The notes below the pieces were generated by a model. It was not told where the DNA came from, made no database searches, and was given only the letters and a program-made list of their open reading frames with translations. A DNA stretch of 64,000 nucleotides. Origin: Oscillospiraceae bacterium (GTDB lineage: Bacteria > Bacillota > Clostridia > Oscillospirales > Ruminococcaceae). Of the stretch, positions 35,018 through 43,356 are shown piece after piece. Where the stretch lies: contig JAUNSK010000002.1 in the NCBI GenBank assembly GCA_030539275.1, positions 124,001 through 188,000 on the forward strand, written 5' to 3'. The position numbers and the translations under genes are program-made. How positions within the stretch are numbered: position 1 is the stretch's first letter; the number at the start of each line of letters is the position of its first letter.

Positions 35018-35999
35018 ATTGCTAAAACATGAAGATAGGTAATCCTCCACTATTGCTTTTAGCCCCAACCATATGTACAATCTTATAATGTAATCCAATT
35101 ATATCATAAAAAACTAGATAATTCAACATATTGTATTGTTTATAAGAAATTAAAAGAACCGCCCACACCTGATTACTCTAAGATGTGGGCGATATCTTAT
35201 TGCCAAATGAAGGTTATAGTCGCAATATCCATCAGCTTGACCTGAATCCACTATCCTATTTCCTACCTTTCATCCCAAAAAATTACTCCGTATCATCGCC
35301 ACCCCATCTTCCATAATCTCAAATCCATGCTTCTGCTAAAACCCAGCGTTCTCCTTTTCTTCCGGCATAATTTCTATATACACATAGTCTTTGTACTTTT
35401 CCTTAACCATCTCAACCATCGTTCCTGCAATGCCATGCCCCTGATACTGTGGCTTTACAAGAACATCGTGAATAAATGCAAGCATTTCGCCGTCATCAAG
35501 TAATCTTACCAAGCCTTGTTTCAGAAAGAGCTAACAATCATATGCTTGAGCATACAGAAATCAGATATATCAGGCACTCCGTTATTATTGATATCAGCTG
35601 CACATGGATTGTTCATTTCTCCTGCACCAAGCATCCATCTGCACATCATAACAATATCCTTTATATCAACAACTCCATTATCATCCGTATCCCCCATCAG
35701 TATCTCACTCTTAAGACAGATTCCATTTTCCTCTGCGTATCCGGCAGCAACAGAATCATCCGGGGCATCAAGAACAAAGCAGTCCTGCAAATTATATCCG
35801 CTGTCATACACATAACCTATGCTGCGTTCTCCAAAAGCGGTATCAGAACCTTTTACACAGATGCTGTGCATTGACACGCAGTCAAAAAAGGCATACTCTC
35901 CTATTGTCTTACACGAAGCTGGAACAGATATACCGGAAAGCTTTAAACATCCGCTGAAAGCACGCTGTTCAATGACTGCGAGTCCGTCAGGCAGAACAA
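35018..35999. repeat. Direct repeat R, copy B (982 bp)
   Basis: Counterpart of 29251-30091. Copy B keeps the GNAT 3' part missing in copy A and continues at 35999 into the full dockerin gene, so B has the more complete content. A hairpin CGCCCACA...TGTGGGCG is present at about 35160-35192. Confidence 0.8.
35270..35520 (-). pseudogene. GNAT acetyltransferase remnant, copy B
   Basis: Same truncated GNAT frame as copy A, joined to the dockerin 3' end. At the position where copy A has TAT (Tyr in GFYQKHGF), copy B has TAG, so this copy carries a nonsense codon. Beyond it the frame continues QKHGFEIMEDGVAMIRSNFLG to a TGA at 35270, the likely original C-terminus. Confidence 0.75.
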
Positions 36000-37809
36000 T
36001 ATCATCAAGCTCCGGGCAGTCAAAAAATGCGTACTGCTCTATTGAGTAAAGTGACGACGGCATATTTATTTTCTCAAGTGAAATACAGTGTACAAATGCG
36101 AATCTGCTTATGTGTGTGACTGTATCCGGAATATGTACACTCGTAAGTTTTTTACAGTTTTCAAATGCATACCAGTCAATAACTGTTACGGGTTTTCCTT
36201 CGATCGTATAAGGTATATCTATGTTTACAGCATCAGGGTCACAGTCGGTTATACGAATACCGCCGTCAGTTACAGTGTAGCTCAGATATTCGAGAGAGGT
36301 TTTGTTCCATATCACTGCCGCTCCCATATTTGCATTATCACTCTGAATATTCACACCGTTGTTTACATTTTCAGGTGTTACCTCGTAGCTTCTCTTCTGC
36401 GAAACATTTCCGCAGACATCAACAGCCTCAAGTTCATATACGGCGCTGTCGTGAGAAATATCAAATTCATAGTCTGTCCAGGTATTCTGTACATGGTTAA
36501 AGCCTGTTCTGCCGTTATTTACACCGGGTACAAGGTAATCATAGAGCCTGCCGTTTTTATAGATATTTATCAGACCGACATCCGTATCATCTGTCATACC
36601 TGAAAACGTAAGCTTAAGATGGCTGCCGCCTTCTGCATTTATCACGTCTGTTCGCAGCGTGTCAGGAGGTGACGGAGGATTTTGTTCTATCTCACCATCA
36701 CTCAGATAGCTGACAAATGCCTTATGAAATCCCGGTACAGCATTGTAAGGTGAGTAATGATGAGTATAGGCAAAGCAGAACAGTGCATCAACGTAAGGTG
36801 CTGTGATTTCAAGACGTTTTGCAAAGTCATCAACAGTTTTTGTTCCCGTATAGTCAATTCCGTGCGGCTGTGCCATACGTACGGCATCGGGCTGGATGAA
36901 CATCTCGGCATTTGTACCCAGAAGAAGATGTGTTCCCCTTGTTTTGTTTGAACGGTCTACGGCATTTCTGTAGGCTTTTGTCCACTGTTCAAGATGTTCG
37001 ATATCATTTCCGCCTCCGCCGCAGCTGTCCTGTGGACAGAGCATATCACCGTCACGAAACGGGATCTTAGTAAGTGCCTGAGTCCAGAATTCTTCAAAAC
37101 GGTCAGCATTTATGCTTGCATATCCATATCCGAAAATATTTACATATGGGCTGAATAGAATAGGCATCGAAGGGTCAAGGTGACCGCAGTTGTCTATAAC
37201 CTTAGTAAACATATCCTGCAGACCGTCAGTATACAGCATCGTACCGTAGTCTGTATCCATATAGACAGTATTATAAAGCTCTGTTACAAAGTAAAAACCA
37301 TAGTATGTATCCGGGTACTGCCACTTGTAGTTTTTATAAAGCTCTTCTGTGATCATATTGCATTTTTTCATATATTCGCTATTGGCTATAAGACCTTCCT
37401 GCGTTGTCAGATCGCTGTTCCAGTTAGTATCAAGACCCATGCCGAGGTACAGCTTTATATCGTACATCTGACAGTAGTGAAGAATCGTTGAGACTGCATC
37501 ATATGCATAGTAACCTTTTAAGAAATCAAGCTCAGAGGGATAGTAGACTGTCCAGGTGTCATCCCTGTTCTGATTTGCGACATCGCCCATTATAAGTGTA
37601 TCGATGCCTGTTTCTTTGAGAACTTTCATTTCTGACTGCCAGCGCGAATCGTCCCAGTTGGCGTACAGCCATGGCTGAATGAATGAACCGTTAAGGGATG
37701 AAATGTGTGATTTTGGAGTGATTGCCTCAGCGGTTATCTGAGGCATCAATCCTAAAATATATACACATATGAGTATAGCGGCTGTGAAGAAACCAGTAAT
37801 CCTTTTCAT
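35521..37809 (-). CDS. Secreted DUF4434 glycosidase-like protein with LRR repeats and type I dockerin
   Basis: 762 residues from the ATG at 37809 (MKRITGFFTAAILICVYILG), with GGGGA eight bases upstream. The signal peptide ends near AEA (29). Residues about 35-390 resemble DUF4434, a glycoside-hydrolase-like barrel (FIQPWLYANWDDSRWQSEM, WQYPDTYYGFYFVTELYN). A linker domain, about six LRR_5 repeats (about 560-690) and a dockerin (GDTDDNGVVDIKDIV, ADINNNGVPDISDF) follow. The dockerin would plug the protein into a cellulosome through cohesin. No upstream operon partner. Its 3' end is duplicated at 29614-30091. Confidence 0.85.
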   Translation of the reverse strand: MKRITGFFTAAILICVYILGLMPQITAEAITPKSHISSLNGSFIQPWLYANWDDSRWQSEMKVLKETGIDTLIMGDVANQNRDDTWTVYYPSELDFLKGYYAYDAVSTILHYCQMYDIKLYLGMGLDTNWNSDLTTQEGLIANSEYMKKCNMITEELYKNYKWQYPDTYYGFYFVTELYNTVYMDTDYGTMLYTDGLQDMFTKVIDNCGHLDPSMPILFSPYVNIFGYGYASINADRFEEFWTQALTKIPFRDGDMLCPQDSCGGGGNDIEHLEQWTKAYRNAVDRSNKTRGTHLLLGTNAEMFIQPDAVRMAQPHGIDYTGTKTVDDFAKRLEITAPYVDALFCFAYTHHYSPYNAVPGFHKAFVSYLSDGEIEQNPPSPPDTLRTDVINAEGGSHLKLTFSGMTDDTDVGLINIYKNGRLYDYLVPGVNNGRTGFNHVQNTWTDYEFDISHDSAVYELEAVDVCGNVSQKRSYEVTPENVNNGVNIQSDNANMGAAVIWNKTSLEYLSYTVTDGGIRITDCDPDAVNIDIPYTIEGKPVTVIDWYAFENCKKLTSVHIPDTVTHISRFAFVHCISLEKINMPSSLYSIEQYAFFDCPELDDIVLPDGLAVIEQRAFSGCLKLSGISVPASCKTIGEYAFFDCVSMHSICVKGSDTAFGERSIGYVYDSGYNLQDCFVLDAPDDSVAAGYAEENGICLKSEILMGDTDDNGVVDIKDIVMMCRWMLGAGEMNNPCAADINNNGVPDISDFCMLKHMIVSSF

Positions 37810-37930
37810 AAAAAATTTCCCCTTTTTTTGATATTTTGTATTGCTTAGAAATAATTTGTTTTGCATTGTTTAAATCTATTATACTACATTCATTGGTATA
37901 TTATCTATAAGTTTTTTACATGCAGAAATT

Positions 37931-38182
37931 TTCGGCTCTGCGGAGCCGACCCAGGCTTTGCGGTCGCCTGGGGACTTCGCACATACAAATCACAAGATTC
38001 CGGCTCTGCGGAGCCGACCCGGGCTTTGCGGTCGCCTGGACTTCGCACATACAAATCACAAGATTTCGGCTCTGTGGAGACCACCCGGGCTTTGCAGTCG
38101 CCTGGGGACTTCGCACATACAAATCAAAAAATTTCGGCTCTGCGGAGCCGACCAGGCTTTGCAATTGCCTGGACTTTGCAGC
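37931..38182. repeat. GC-rich tandem repeat, four units of 66-68 bp
   Basis: Units 37931-37998, 37999-38064, 38065-38132 and a shortened 38133-38182. Each begins TTCGGCTCTGCGGAGCCGA and continues with a CCxGGCTTTGCGGTCGCCTGG stretch and CTTCGCACATACAAAT. Two hairpins per unit: CGGCTC-tgcg-GAGCCG and CCAGGC-N9-GCCTGG. Much richer in GC than its surroundings. It lies between the dockerin gene and the sigma/anti-sigma operon. All three plus frames are nearly open across it, but this follows from the repeat composition and I do not call a gene. Confidence 0.85.
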
Positions 38183-38195
38183 AAAGACAAAAAAA

Positions 38196-38234
38196 CAGGT
38201 TATCCTTCACTTTCAAAAAGTAAAGGATAACCTG
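38196..38234 (-). terminator. Terminator of the sigma/anti-sigma operon
   Basis: CAGGTTATCCTT (38196-38207) and its perfect complement (38223-38234), with a further ACTTT/AAAGT pairing in the loop; T tract on the minus-strand side. Confidence 0.75.
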
Positions 38235-38275
38235 GTTCTTATAAAATATATCTGATGCTGATATTAAAAATAGGA

Positions 38276-39397
38276 TTAACTATTATCAGTCAGATCAAAT
38301 GTTTGTTCATGATAAAGTTTCATTCCGAGTTCATTGCTGTTGTCACGTTCCTGCTTGTTGTACCATTTTACTGTGATCTTCTTTGAATCAGTGGCCTGGA
38401 TCATGCCTGCTTTGAAACCGTCATTGTAATCAATTTCTTCATTCAGTGACAGGCCCTCGATCTCATTTCCGTTTTCATCATAAAAGAGAGCTATTATAGA
38501 ATACTTAGGTCCCTCCATTACATTGCCGCCCTCTTCTATATCTATTGTTCCCTGATCCATACCATATTCCGGAGGATACTTTGTTCCTACGATTATGCCG
38601 GCAGGACTTATTTCGTATATTTTTGCCTCAAAACCGTCCTCACTGACTGTCTCATCTGTCTTTACTCTCAATGATTCATCAGGTTTTGCAGTTACATTTA
38701 ATGTTATACTCTTTTGTGACGCAAATGTCTGATCACCGGCGTAATATTCTTTTGCACCCTGAATGCCCGAAAGCGTGATATCGACATCAGTTTCCTCAGT
38801 AATTACATTATCATCGTCAAACTCAAACTTTACAACACCCGAGAAACTGTTGTTTTCTCCTTCATTCCTGATAAGTGAACCCTGATTACGGATACATCCG
38901 CTGATTTCCTGATTGTCTGATGAGTCACTGACTCTGATAGCAGGAATTAATGAGATATAACCTGTATTGCTTGTATTTTCATCAAGCATATATCCTTTCA
39001 GAGCGATGAATAAATTTCTTCCGTCAAAATACACTCTGTCAACACTGACTGCCAGTTCGTCATTAGTGTACCACTTATCTTCAAGTGCTTCTGAATGTGC
39101 TGCTATCTGATCATAATCGTCATTATCAAACTTGTCAATTTTGCACTCTACACCGTGTTCATTTACCAAAGTACTTTCTCTGCTGATCGTGACATTATCA
39201 AAAACTCCAAAGCCTGCTGCAAATGCTGTTGCTGTACCTGTACATGCTATAACGGCTGCAGCTATGAAAATAACTGTTGATCTTTTCATTTTTTTATGTT
39301 TTATGTTTCTTTCTCTGTTCATATTAAATACCTCGTCTCTGCATTTTTCTTTTACTTCCAGACGGTCTGTTACTGCGTTGTAATCCTGAATATTCAT
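38276..39397 (-). CDS. Membrane anti-sigma factor-like protein (DUF4179-type)
   Basis: 373 residues from the ATG at 39397 (MNIQDYNAVTDRLEVKEKCR), with AGAGGAG seven bases upstream. A short cytoplasmic part (about 45 residues) would bind the sigma factor; one membrane helix follows (STVIFIAAAVIACTGTATAF), then a large extracytoplasmic domain of about 300 residues with beta-type repeats. The layout is that of anti-sigma factors with a DUF4179-like sensor. The coding start lies inside the sigma gene, an overlap of 74 bases. Confidence 0.7.
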   Translation of the reverse strand: MNIQDYNAVTDRLEVKEKCRDEVFNMNRERNIKHKKMKRSTVIFIAAAVIACTGTATAFAAGFGVFDNVTISRESTLVNEHGVECKIDKFDNDDYDQIAAHSEALEDKWYTNDELAVSVDRVYFDGRNLFIALKGYMLDENTSNTGYISLIPAIRVSDSSDNQEISGCIRNQGSLIRNEGENNSFSGVVKFEFDDDNVITEETDVDITLSGIQGAKEYYAGDQTFASQKSITLNVTAKPDESLRVKTDETVSEDGFEAKIYEISPAGIIVGTKYPPEYGMDQGTIDIEEGGNVMEGPKYSIIALFYDENGNEIEGLSLNEEIDYNDGFKAGMIQATDSKKITVKWYNKQERDNSNELGMKLYHEQTFDLTDNS

Positions 39398-39866
39398 AGT
39401 CAAGCTCCTCTCCCAATATTTTTGCGAGTTTATTTCTTGCACGATAAAGCTGAGTCTGCACTGCCGTACTGCTCTTCTCAGTAATGCCGGCAATTTCGTC
39501 CACACTGTAGCCTTCATAATAATAAAGATGAATGACTATCCTGTATTTTGACGGCAGATTCATTACAGCATGATACACAGTGCTCTCCTCCGGCGTCTCA
39601 TATACAAGATCTGCTTCTTCAAGTGAAACATGATTTTTGTATCTGAATGAACGAAGAACATCCCTGCATCTGTTTATTGTGCACCTGATAAGCCACGCTT
39701 TTAAATGTTCATCGCTATTATAGTTACTGTCCTGCTCAAAGCATTTTATGAACACCTCGGAGGTTATATCCTCAGCATCTGCAGTGTTTTTAAAATAAGT
39801 AAATGCGGTTCTGTATACAGTATTTTTATGCTTATCATAAATAACCTCCATCAATTGCGTGTCCAT
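39324..39866 (-). CDS. ECF-type RNA polymerase sigma factor
   Basis: 180 residues from the ATG at 39866 (MDTQLMEVIYDKHKNTVYRT); GAGGAG lies nine bases upstream, while the ATG three codons earlier abuts that site. Region 2: AFTYFKNTADAEDITSEVFI. Region 4: LPSKYRIVIHLYYYEGYSVDE, then STAVQTQLYRARNKLAKIL. It is coupled to the membrane anti-sigma gene whose start it overlaps, so it probably answers an extracellular signal. It carries a C-terminal basic tail after region 4 that is coded by the overlap. Confidence 0.9.
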   Translation of the reverse strand: MDTQLMEVIYDKHKNTVYRTAFTYFKNTADAEDITSEVFIKCFEQDSNYNSDEHLKAWLIRCTINRCRDVLRSFRYKNHVSLEEADLVYETPEESTVYHAVMNLPSKYRIVIHLYYYEGYSVDEIAGITEKSSTAVQTQLYRARNKLAKILGEELDYEYSGLQRSNRPSGSKRKMQRRGI

Positions 39867-40008
39867 CAGAATCATCTCCTCACTATTGGGTTTTTTACTG
39901 CTTTTGAAGTACTTCATATCATAAACGAATAAAGATATGAAAATATCACATTTTAGATAAAAAAATTTTTTTCTCCCGCTTAGTATTTTTTTTTGAGTTT
40001 ACATCAGC

Positions 40009-40042
40009 AAAAAAGCATTCCACTTAACTGGAATGCTTTTTT
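40009..40042. terminator. Bidirectional terminator
   Basis: AAAAAAGCATTCCA (40009-40022) and its perfect complement (40029-40042), 6-base loop. It ends the MATE gene transcript. Confidence 0.8.
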
Positions 40043-40047
40043 CGCTT

Positions 40048-41439
40048 TTATGTAAGCTCCGGATCACAGCTGACAGATCTTATATATTTCCTGTCAACTT
40101 TTCTTTTTACTATTATGTAGCATACAACGTGAGTCAGAAATGTTATGATCCATGATATCGGGTATGACAGATAAACGACTTCAGTTGTATGAAACTCATC
40201 GATCTGAAAAACTGTTGCGATCCATAACAGACGCAGACCGCAGGCTCCTATCATCGATACGATCATCGGCATAACTGAATAACCTATTCCACGCAAAGCA
40301 CCTACCATAACATCCATTATACCGCAAAGTGCATATGTAACAACTATAACACTGAGTCTGTTCATTCCTGCAGCAATAACTTCCTGACTGTCGGAATAGA
40401 TAGACAAAAGTGATTCCCCGAAGATATATGCAAGCAGCCCCAGAAATGTTCCGGCAACTGATACGCATACAAGAGCAGTTATCGTTATTTTATTTATTCG
40501 TTTTACTTTCCCTGCTCCGTAATTCTGACTGACAAATGTTACAGCGGCCTGATGAAAAGCATTCATTGAAACATATACAAAGCCCTCTATATTCTGAGCG
40601 GCAGAGTTTCCGGCGATAACTGTCTTTCCGAAAAGATTTACTGACGACTGTATTACAACATTACTGAGTGCAAATACAACACCCTGAAAACCTGCCGGAA
40701 GTCCGATCCTCAGTATTCCCGCAAGGACATCCGGGTAAATGTGCAGTTTGCGTAATTCAAGTTTAATTGAACTCGTTTCATTCATAAGGCATCTTACGAC
40801 CAGATATGCTGCTAGGCACTGTGAAATTGCAGTTGCAAGTGCAACTCCTGCGACATCCATCTTAAAAACGATAACAAACAGCAGATTAAAAAGTACGTTG
40901 ACTGCCCCCGACAACATCAGATAAAACAACGGACGTTTGGTATCACCGACTGCTCTGAGTATCGAGGCACCGAAATTATATATTAGCATCGGGGTTATTC
41001 CAAAGAAGTAAACCTTCATATATGTAGTCGCAAGCGGCAGAACCTCCGGCGGCGATTTCATAAGTCTGAGAATAGACTCAGCACATGTAACCCCGACCAC
41101 TGTAAGTAATAGTCCGCTGATAACACTAAGAAGCATTGCGGTATGTACCGTTTTATGTACGGCCCTGGAATTTTTAGAACCGAAATATCTTGAAACAAGT
41201 ACACTTGCACCAACTGACAATCCGATAAACATGTTTGTCATCAGGTTTATAAGTGAACCTGTTGAACCAACAGCAGCAAGTGAATTATCACCTGCAAATC
41301 TTCCTATCACTACAATATCAGCTGCGTTGAACAGCAGCTGAAGAACGCTTGAAAACATCAGCGGAACAGCAAAAAGGAGCATTTTCTTAAGAACAGGGCC
41401 GTTAGTTGTATCTATTTCAAACATTTTTGAAGAACTCAT
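40048..41439 (-). CDS. MATE family efflux transporter
   Basis: 463 residues with about twelve membrane helices in two MatE halves (about 15-175 and 240-400). N-terminal PVLKKMLLFAVPLMFSSVLQ and ADIVVIGRFAGDNSLAAVGS are typical of the family. It exports drugs, toxins or metabolites by Na+ or H+ antiport. No regulator is adjacent. The terminator at 40009-40042 follows the stop codon. Confidence 0.9.
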   Translation of the reverse strand: MSSSKMFEIDTTNGPVLKKMLLFAVPLMFSSVLQLLFNAADIVVIGRFAGDNSLAAVGSTGSLINLMTNMFIGLSVGASVLVSRYFGSKNSRAVHKTVHTAMLLSVISGLLLTVVGVTCAESILRLMKSPPEVLPLATTYMKVYFFGITPMLIYNFGASILRAVGDTKRPLFYLMLSGAVNVLFNLLFVIVFKMDVAGVALATAISQCLAAYLVVRCLMNETSSIKLELRKLHIYPDVLAGILRIGLPAGFQGVVFALSNVVIQSSVNLFGKTVIAGNSAAQNIEGFVYVSMNAFHQAAVTFVSQNYGAGKVKRINKITITALVCVSVAGTFLGLLAYIFGESLLSIYSDSQEVIAAGMNRLSVIVVTYALCGIMDVMVGALRGIGYSVMPMIVSMIGACGLRLLWIATVFQIDEFHTTEVVYLSYPISWIITFLTHVVCYIIVKRKVDRKYIRSVSCDPELT

Positions 41440-41551
41440 CCTGGATTCATCTCACATTCTTTATATTGATATTATACTATTTATCAATTAATTCGTCAAA
41501 TTCATCCTGTTCCATGTATTTTTGCTGTATAAAACGGATGCATGCAAAGCC

Positions 41552-41713
41552 TTAATATCTGTCAGGATACTTAGGCTTCCTCACATATTTTTTTGCATCC
41601 GTATCTGCTACACGCGTAACAGGATTAATTCCTGACCAGTCATTTCTTTTTGAAATATCAATTTTTCGTTTATTCTTTTTGCTTAACTTTTCGTATGGTA
41701 TAAACTTATCCAT
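41552..41713 (-). CDS. 53-residue basic protein coupled to rtcB
   Basis: A short gene whose ATG overlaps the rtcB stop codon (TGATG), so translation is coupled. The product starts MDKFIPYEKLSKKNKRKIDI and contains NDWSGINPVTRVADT before a basic end KYVRKPKYPDRY. I have the impression that similar short proteins (FIPYEKLSKK...NPVTR) occur in other clostridia. Rich in Lys and Arg, so RNA binding is possible, but no function is known to me. Confidence 0.7.
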   Translation of the reverse strand: MDKFIPYEKLSKKNKRKIDISKRNDWSGINPVTRVADTDAKKYVRKPKYPDRY

Positions 41714-42921
41714 CACTCAGCTTCATCTCCTGCCTTGAAGTTATAAACCGGCTTAATAATTTCATTTATTTCAACAGTATCTCCGATATTGCTGATAATA
41801 TCATCCATGGACTTATATGCCATAGGACATTCATCAAGGGTGCCTGCATTTACACTCGTTGTGTATATTCCCGTCATCTGTTTTTTATACTCAGATACTG
41901 TAAACGACTGTTTAGCCTGGGAACGCGACATCAGCCTTCCTGCACCATGAGGCGCAGAAAAATTCCAGTCTTTATTTCCTTTGCCGGTACACAGAAGTGA
42001 ACCGTCTCTCATATTCACAGGAATAAGCAGCTTCTGACCTGATTTTGCTGATACGGCACCCTTACGCAGTATCATTGAGTCAGTATCAATATAATTGTGA
42101 ACAGTTGTAAAGCTTTCACGGACATGAAGTCCCATATTCTTAATGATTTCGTCCATCATTGCCTGTCGGTTGAGCATTGCAAACTCCTGCACTATTTTCA
42201 TATCATGGAGATACTGTTCAAAAAGCTCTCCCTGTGCATATGCAAGATTTTTCTGAATATCTGTTCGTTTAGTGTTTACAAGCTTCTTTACCTCATCCTC
42301 AATGCGTGATGCCTTTCCCTCTGATTTGAGTTTTTTTATCAGTACATCAATATCCGTCTGCGCACTCATATTAAGTCTTCGGTATGCCTCATCCTGATAA
42401 TATTTTGCTGTTTCAACACCAAGATGACGTGATCCTGAATGAATGATCAGATAGATACCGTCTCTGCCCTTGTCTGCTTCAATAAAATGATTTCCTCCGC
42501 CGAGAGTTCCTATACTGTTTTCTGCCCTCAGAGGATTAATGTTTTTATAGCAATACAGCCTGGTAAGATCTATCCTTGCAGCATATCTGTGCGGTGTAGT
42601 ACGGATATTAAAGCCAGATGGTATTTTTTCATATATGATCCTGTTTAGCTTCCCGGGTTCTATGTGTTTTTCCTTAAGCAGAACAGTTTCCATACCACAG
42701 CCGATATCCACACCTACAAGACCTGGTATTGCTTTATCAGTGATCGTCATTGTTGTTCCGACCGTACAGTTTGATCCTGCATGAACATCCGGCATTATGC
42801 GAATACTTGAATTTTCACTGACCGGCTGATTGCAGAGTGTAATTATCTGTGCTATTGCAGCCTCATCGATAACATCCGTATATACCTTCGCCTCACTGTA
42901 CTTTCCGTTTAGTGTAAACAT
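41713..42921 (-). CDS. rtcB: RtcB family RNA-splicing ligase
   Basis: 402 residues from the ATG at 42921 (MFTLNGKYSEAKVYTDVIDE), with AGGAG five bases upstream. Conserved metal and guanylation motifs: MPDVHAGSNCTVGTT, GVDIGCGME, GGGNHFIE, HSGSRHLG, and near the C-terminus APHGAGRLMSRSQA with the His expected to accept GMP. RtcB joins RNA 2',3'-cyclic phosphate ends to 5'-OH ends in RNA repair. This is the shorter bacterial form. A leader with a small ORF and a terminator precedes it. Confidence 0.92.
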   Translation of the reverse strand: MFTLNGKYSEAKVYTDVIDEAAIAQIITLCNQPVSENSSIRIMPDVHAGSNCTVGTTMTITDKAIPGLVGVDIGCGMETVLLKEKHIEPGKLNRIIYEKIPSGFNIRTTPHRYAARIDLTRLYCYKNINPLRAENSIGTLGGGNHFIEADKGRDGIYLIIHSGSRHLGVETAKYYQDEAYRRLNMSAQTDIDVLIKKLKSEGKASRIEDEVKKLVNTKRTDIQKNLAYAQGELFEQYLHDMKIVQEFAMLNRQAMMDEIIKNMGLHVRESFTTVHNYIDTDSMILRKGAVSAKSGQKLLIPVNMRDGSLLCTGKGNKDWNFSAPHGAGRLMSRSQAKQSFTVSEYKKQMTGIYTTSVNAGTLDECPMAYKSMDDIISNIGDTVEINEIIKPVYNFKAGDEAE

Positions 42922-42950
42922 TTTTCTCCTTTCATAACCTGCCTGCAAAT

Positions 42951-42990
42951 AAAAAAAGAGATGCACCTCTGTAAAAACAGAAGTGCATCT
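42951..42990 (-). terminator. Terminator in the rtcB leader (attenuator candidate)
   Basis: AGATGCACcTCTGT and ACAGAaGTGCATCT (42959-42990) form a 14-base stem with one mismatch, followed on the minus strand by CTCTTTTTTT. It lies between the rtcB promoter and the rtcB start, so transcription must pass it. Confidence 0.75.
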
Positions 42991-43011
42991 GACACCTATA
43001 TGAAGACAAAT

Positions 43012-43104
43012 TTACAACACATAGATATATCGCAGGCAAGTTCCATGCTTCTGTTTGAATGATTGAGTTTTAAGTCCGTTATTTTTAATTCTGGATCTGA
43101 ACAT
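43012..43104 (-). CDS. Leader peptide ORF upstream of rtcB
   Basis: 30 codons from an ATG at 43104 with GAAGG upstream: MFRSRIKNNGLKTQSFKQKH followed by GTCLRYIYVL and TAA. It starts about 30 bases after the -10 box of a consensus promoter and ends about 20 bases before the terminator hairpin, which is the layout of translation-coupled attenuation. It has no run of one amino acid that would name the signal. Confidence 0.5.
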   Translation of the reverse strand: MFRSRIKNNGLKTQSFKQKHGTCLRYIYVL

Positions 43105-43137
43105 GGAATTCACCTTCTTTCTTAAAATATGTTTTGT

Positions 43138-43166
43138 ATTATAACACCTATGGGTTAAGGTGTCAA
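43138..43166 (-). promoter_or_regulatory. Promoter of the rtcB operon with internal dyad
   Basis: On the minus strand TTGACA (43161-43166), 17-base spacer, TATAAT (43138-43143). The dyad ACACCT-N8-AGGTGT fills the spacer and could bind a regulator. Confidence 0.75.
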
Positions 43167-43206
43167 GTATTTATCCTGTTTTTTCTTTAATCCAACGTAT
43201 TTTTCT

Positions 43207-43299
43207 TTATTTCCAGAGCTTATCAATAATGGAGCCTGCAAGCTCAAGGAATATTTCCAGCAAAGTCTCTGCTAAACAGATTCTTTTTTTATGTTTCAT
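43207..43299 (-). CDS. 30-residue amphipathic peptide
   Basis: ATG at 43299 with a strong GGAGGAG at the right distance. The product starts MKHKKRICLAETLLEIFLEL and ends AGSIIDKLWK. A basic N-terminus is followed by one amphipathic helix. It lies 57 bases behind the SUKH gene on the same strand. The good ribosome site is the main support; a toxic or membrane-active role is only a guess. Confidence 0.5.
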   Translation of the reverse strand: MKHKKRICLAETLLEIFLELAGSIIDKLWK

Positions 43300-43356
43300 A
43301 TTTTGTCTCCTCCATGCATTATTACTGTGGACTCTTTTGTTCTTCTTTTATTATTT

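Noticed and set aside
37810-37866. Longer start of the DUF4434-dockerin protein
   Set aside because: It would place 19 polar residues before a good signal peptide; GGGGA supports the ATG at 37809.
37931-38182. CRISPR array
   Set aside because: The repeat units are adjacent and nearly identical along their length; there are no unique spacers and no cas genes.
37858-38255. Overlapping open frames across the GC-rich tandem repeat
   Set aside because: All three plus frames and one minus frame are open only because the repeat lacks stop codons; no ribosome site fits and the translations are repeat artefacts.
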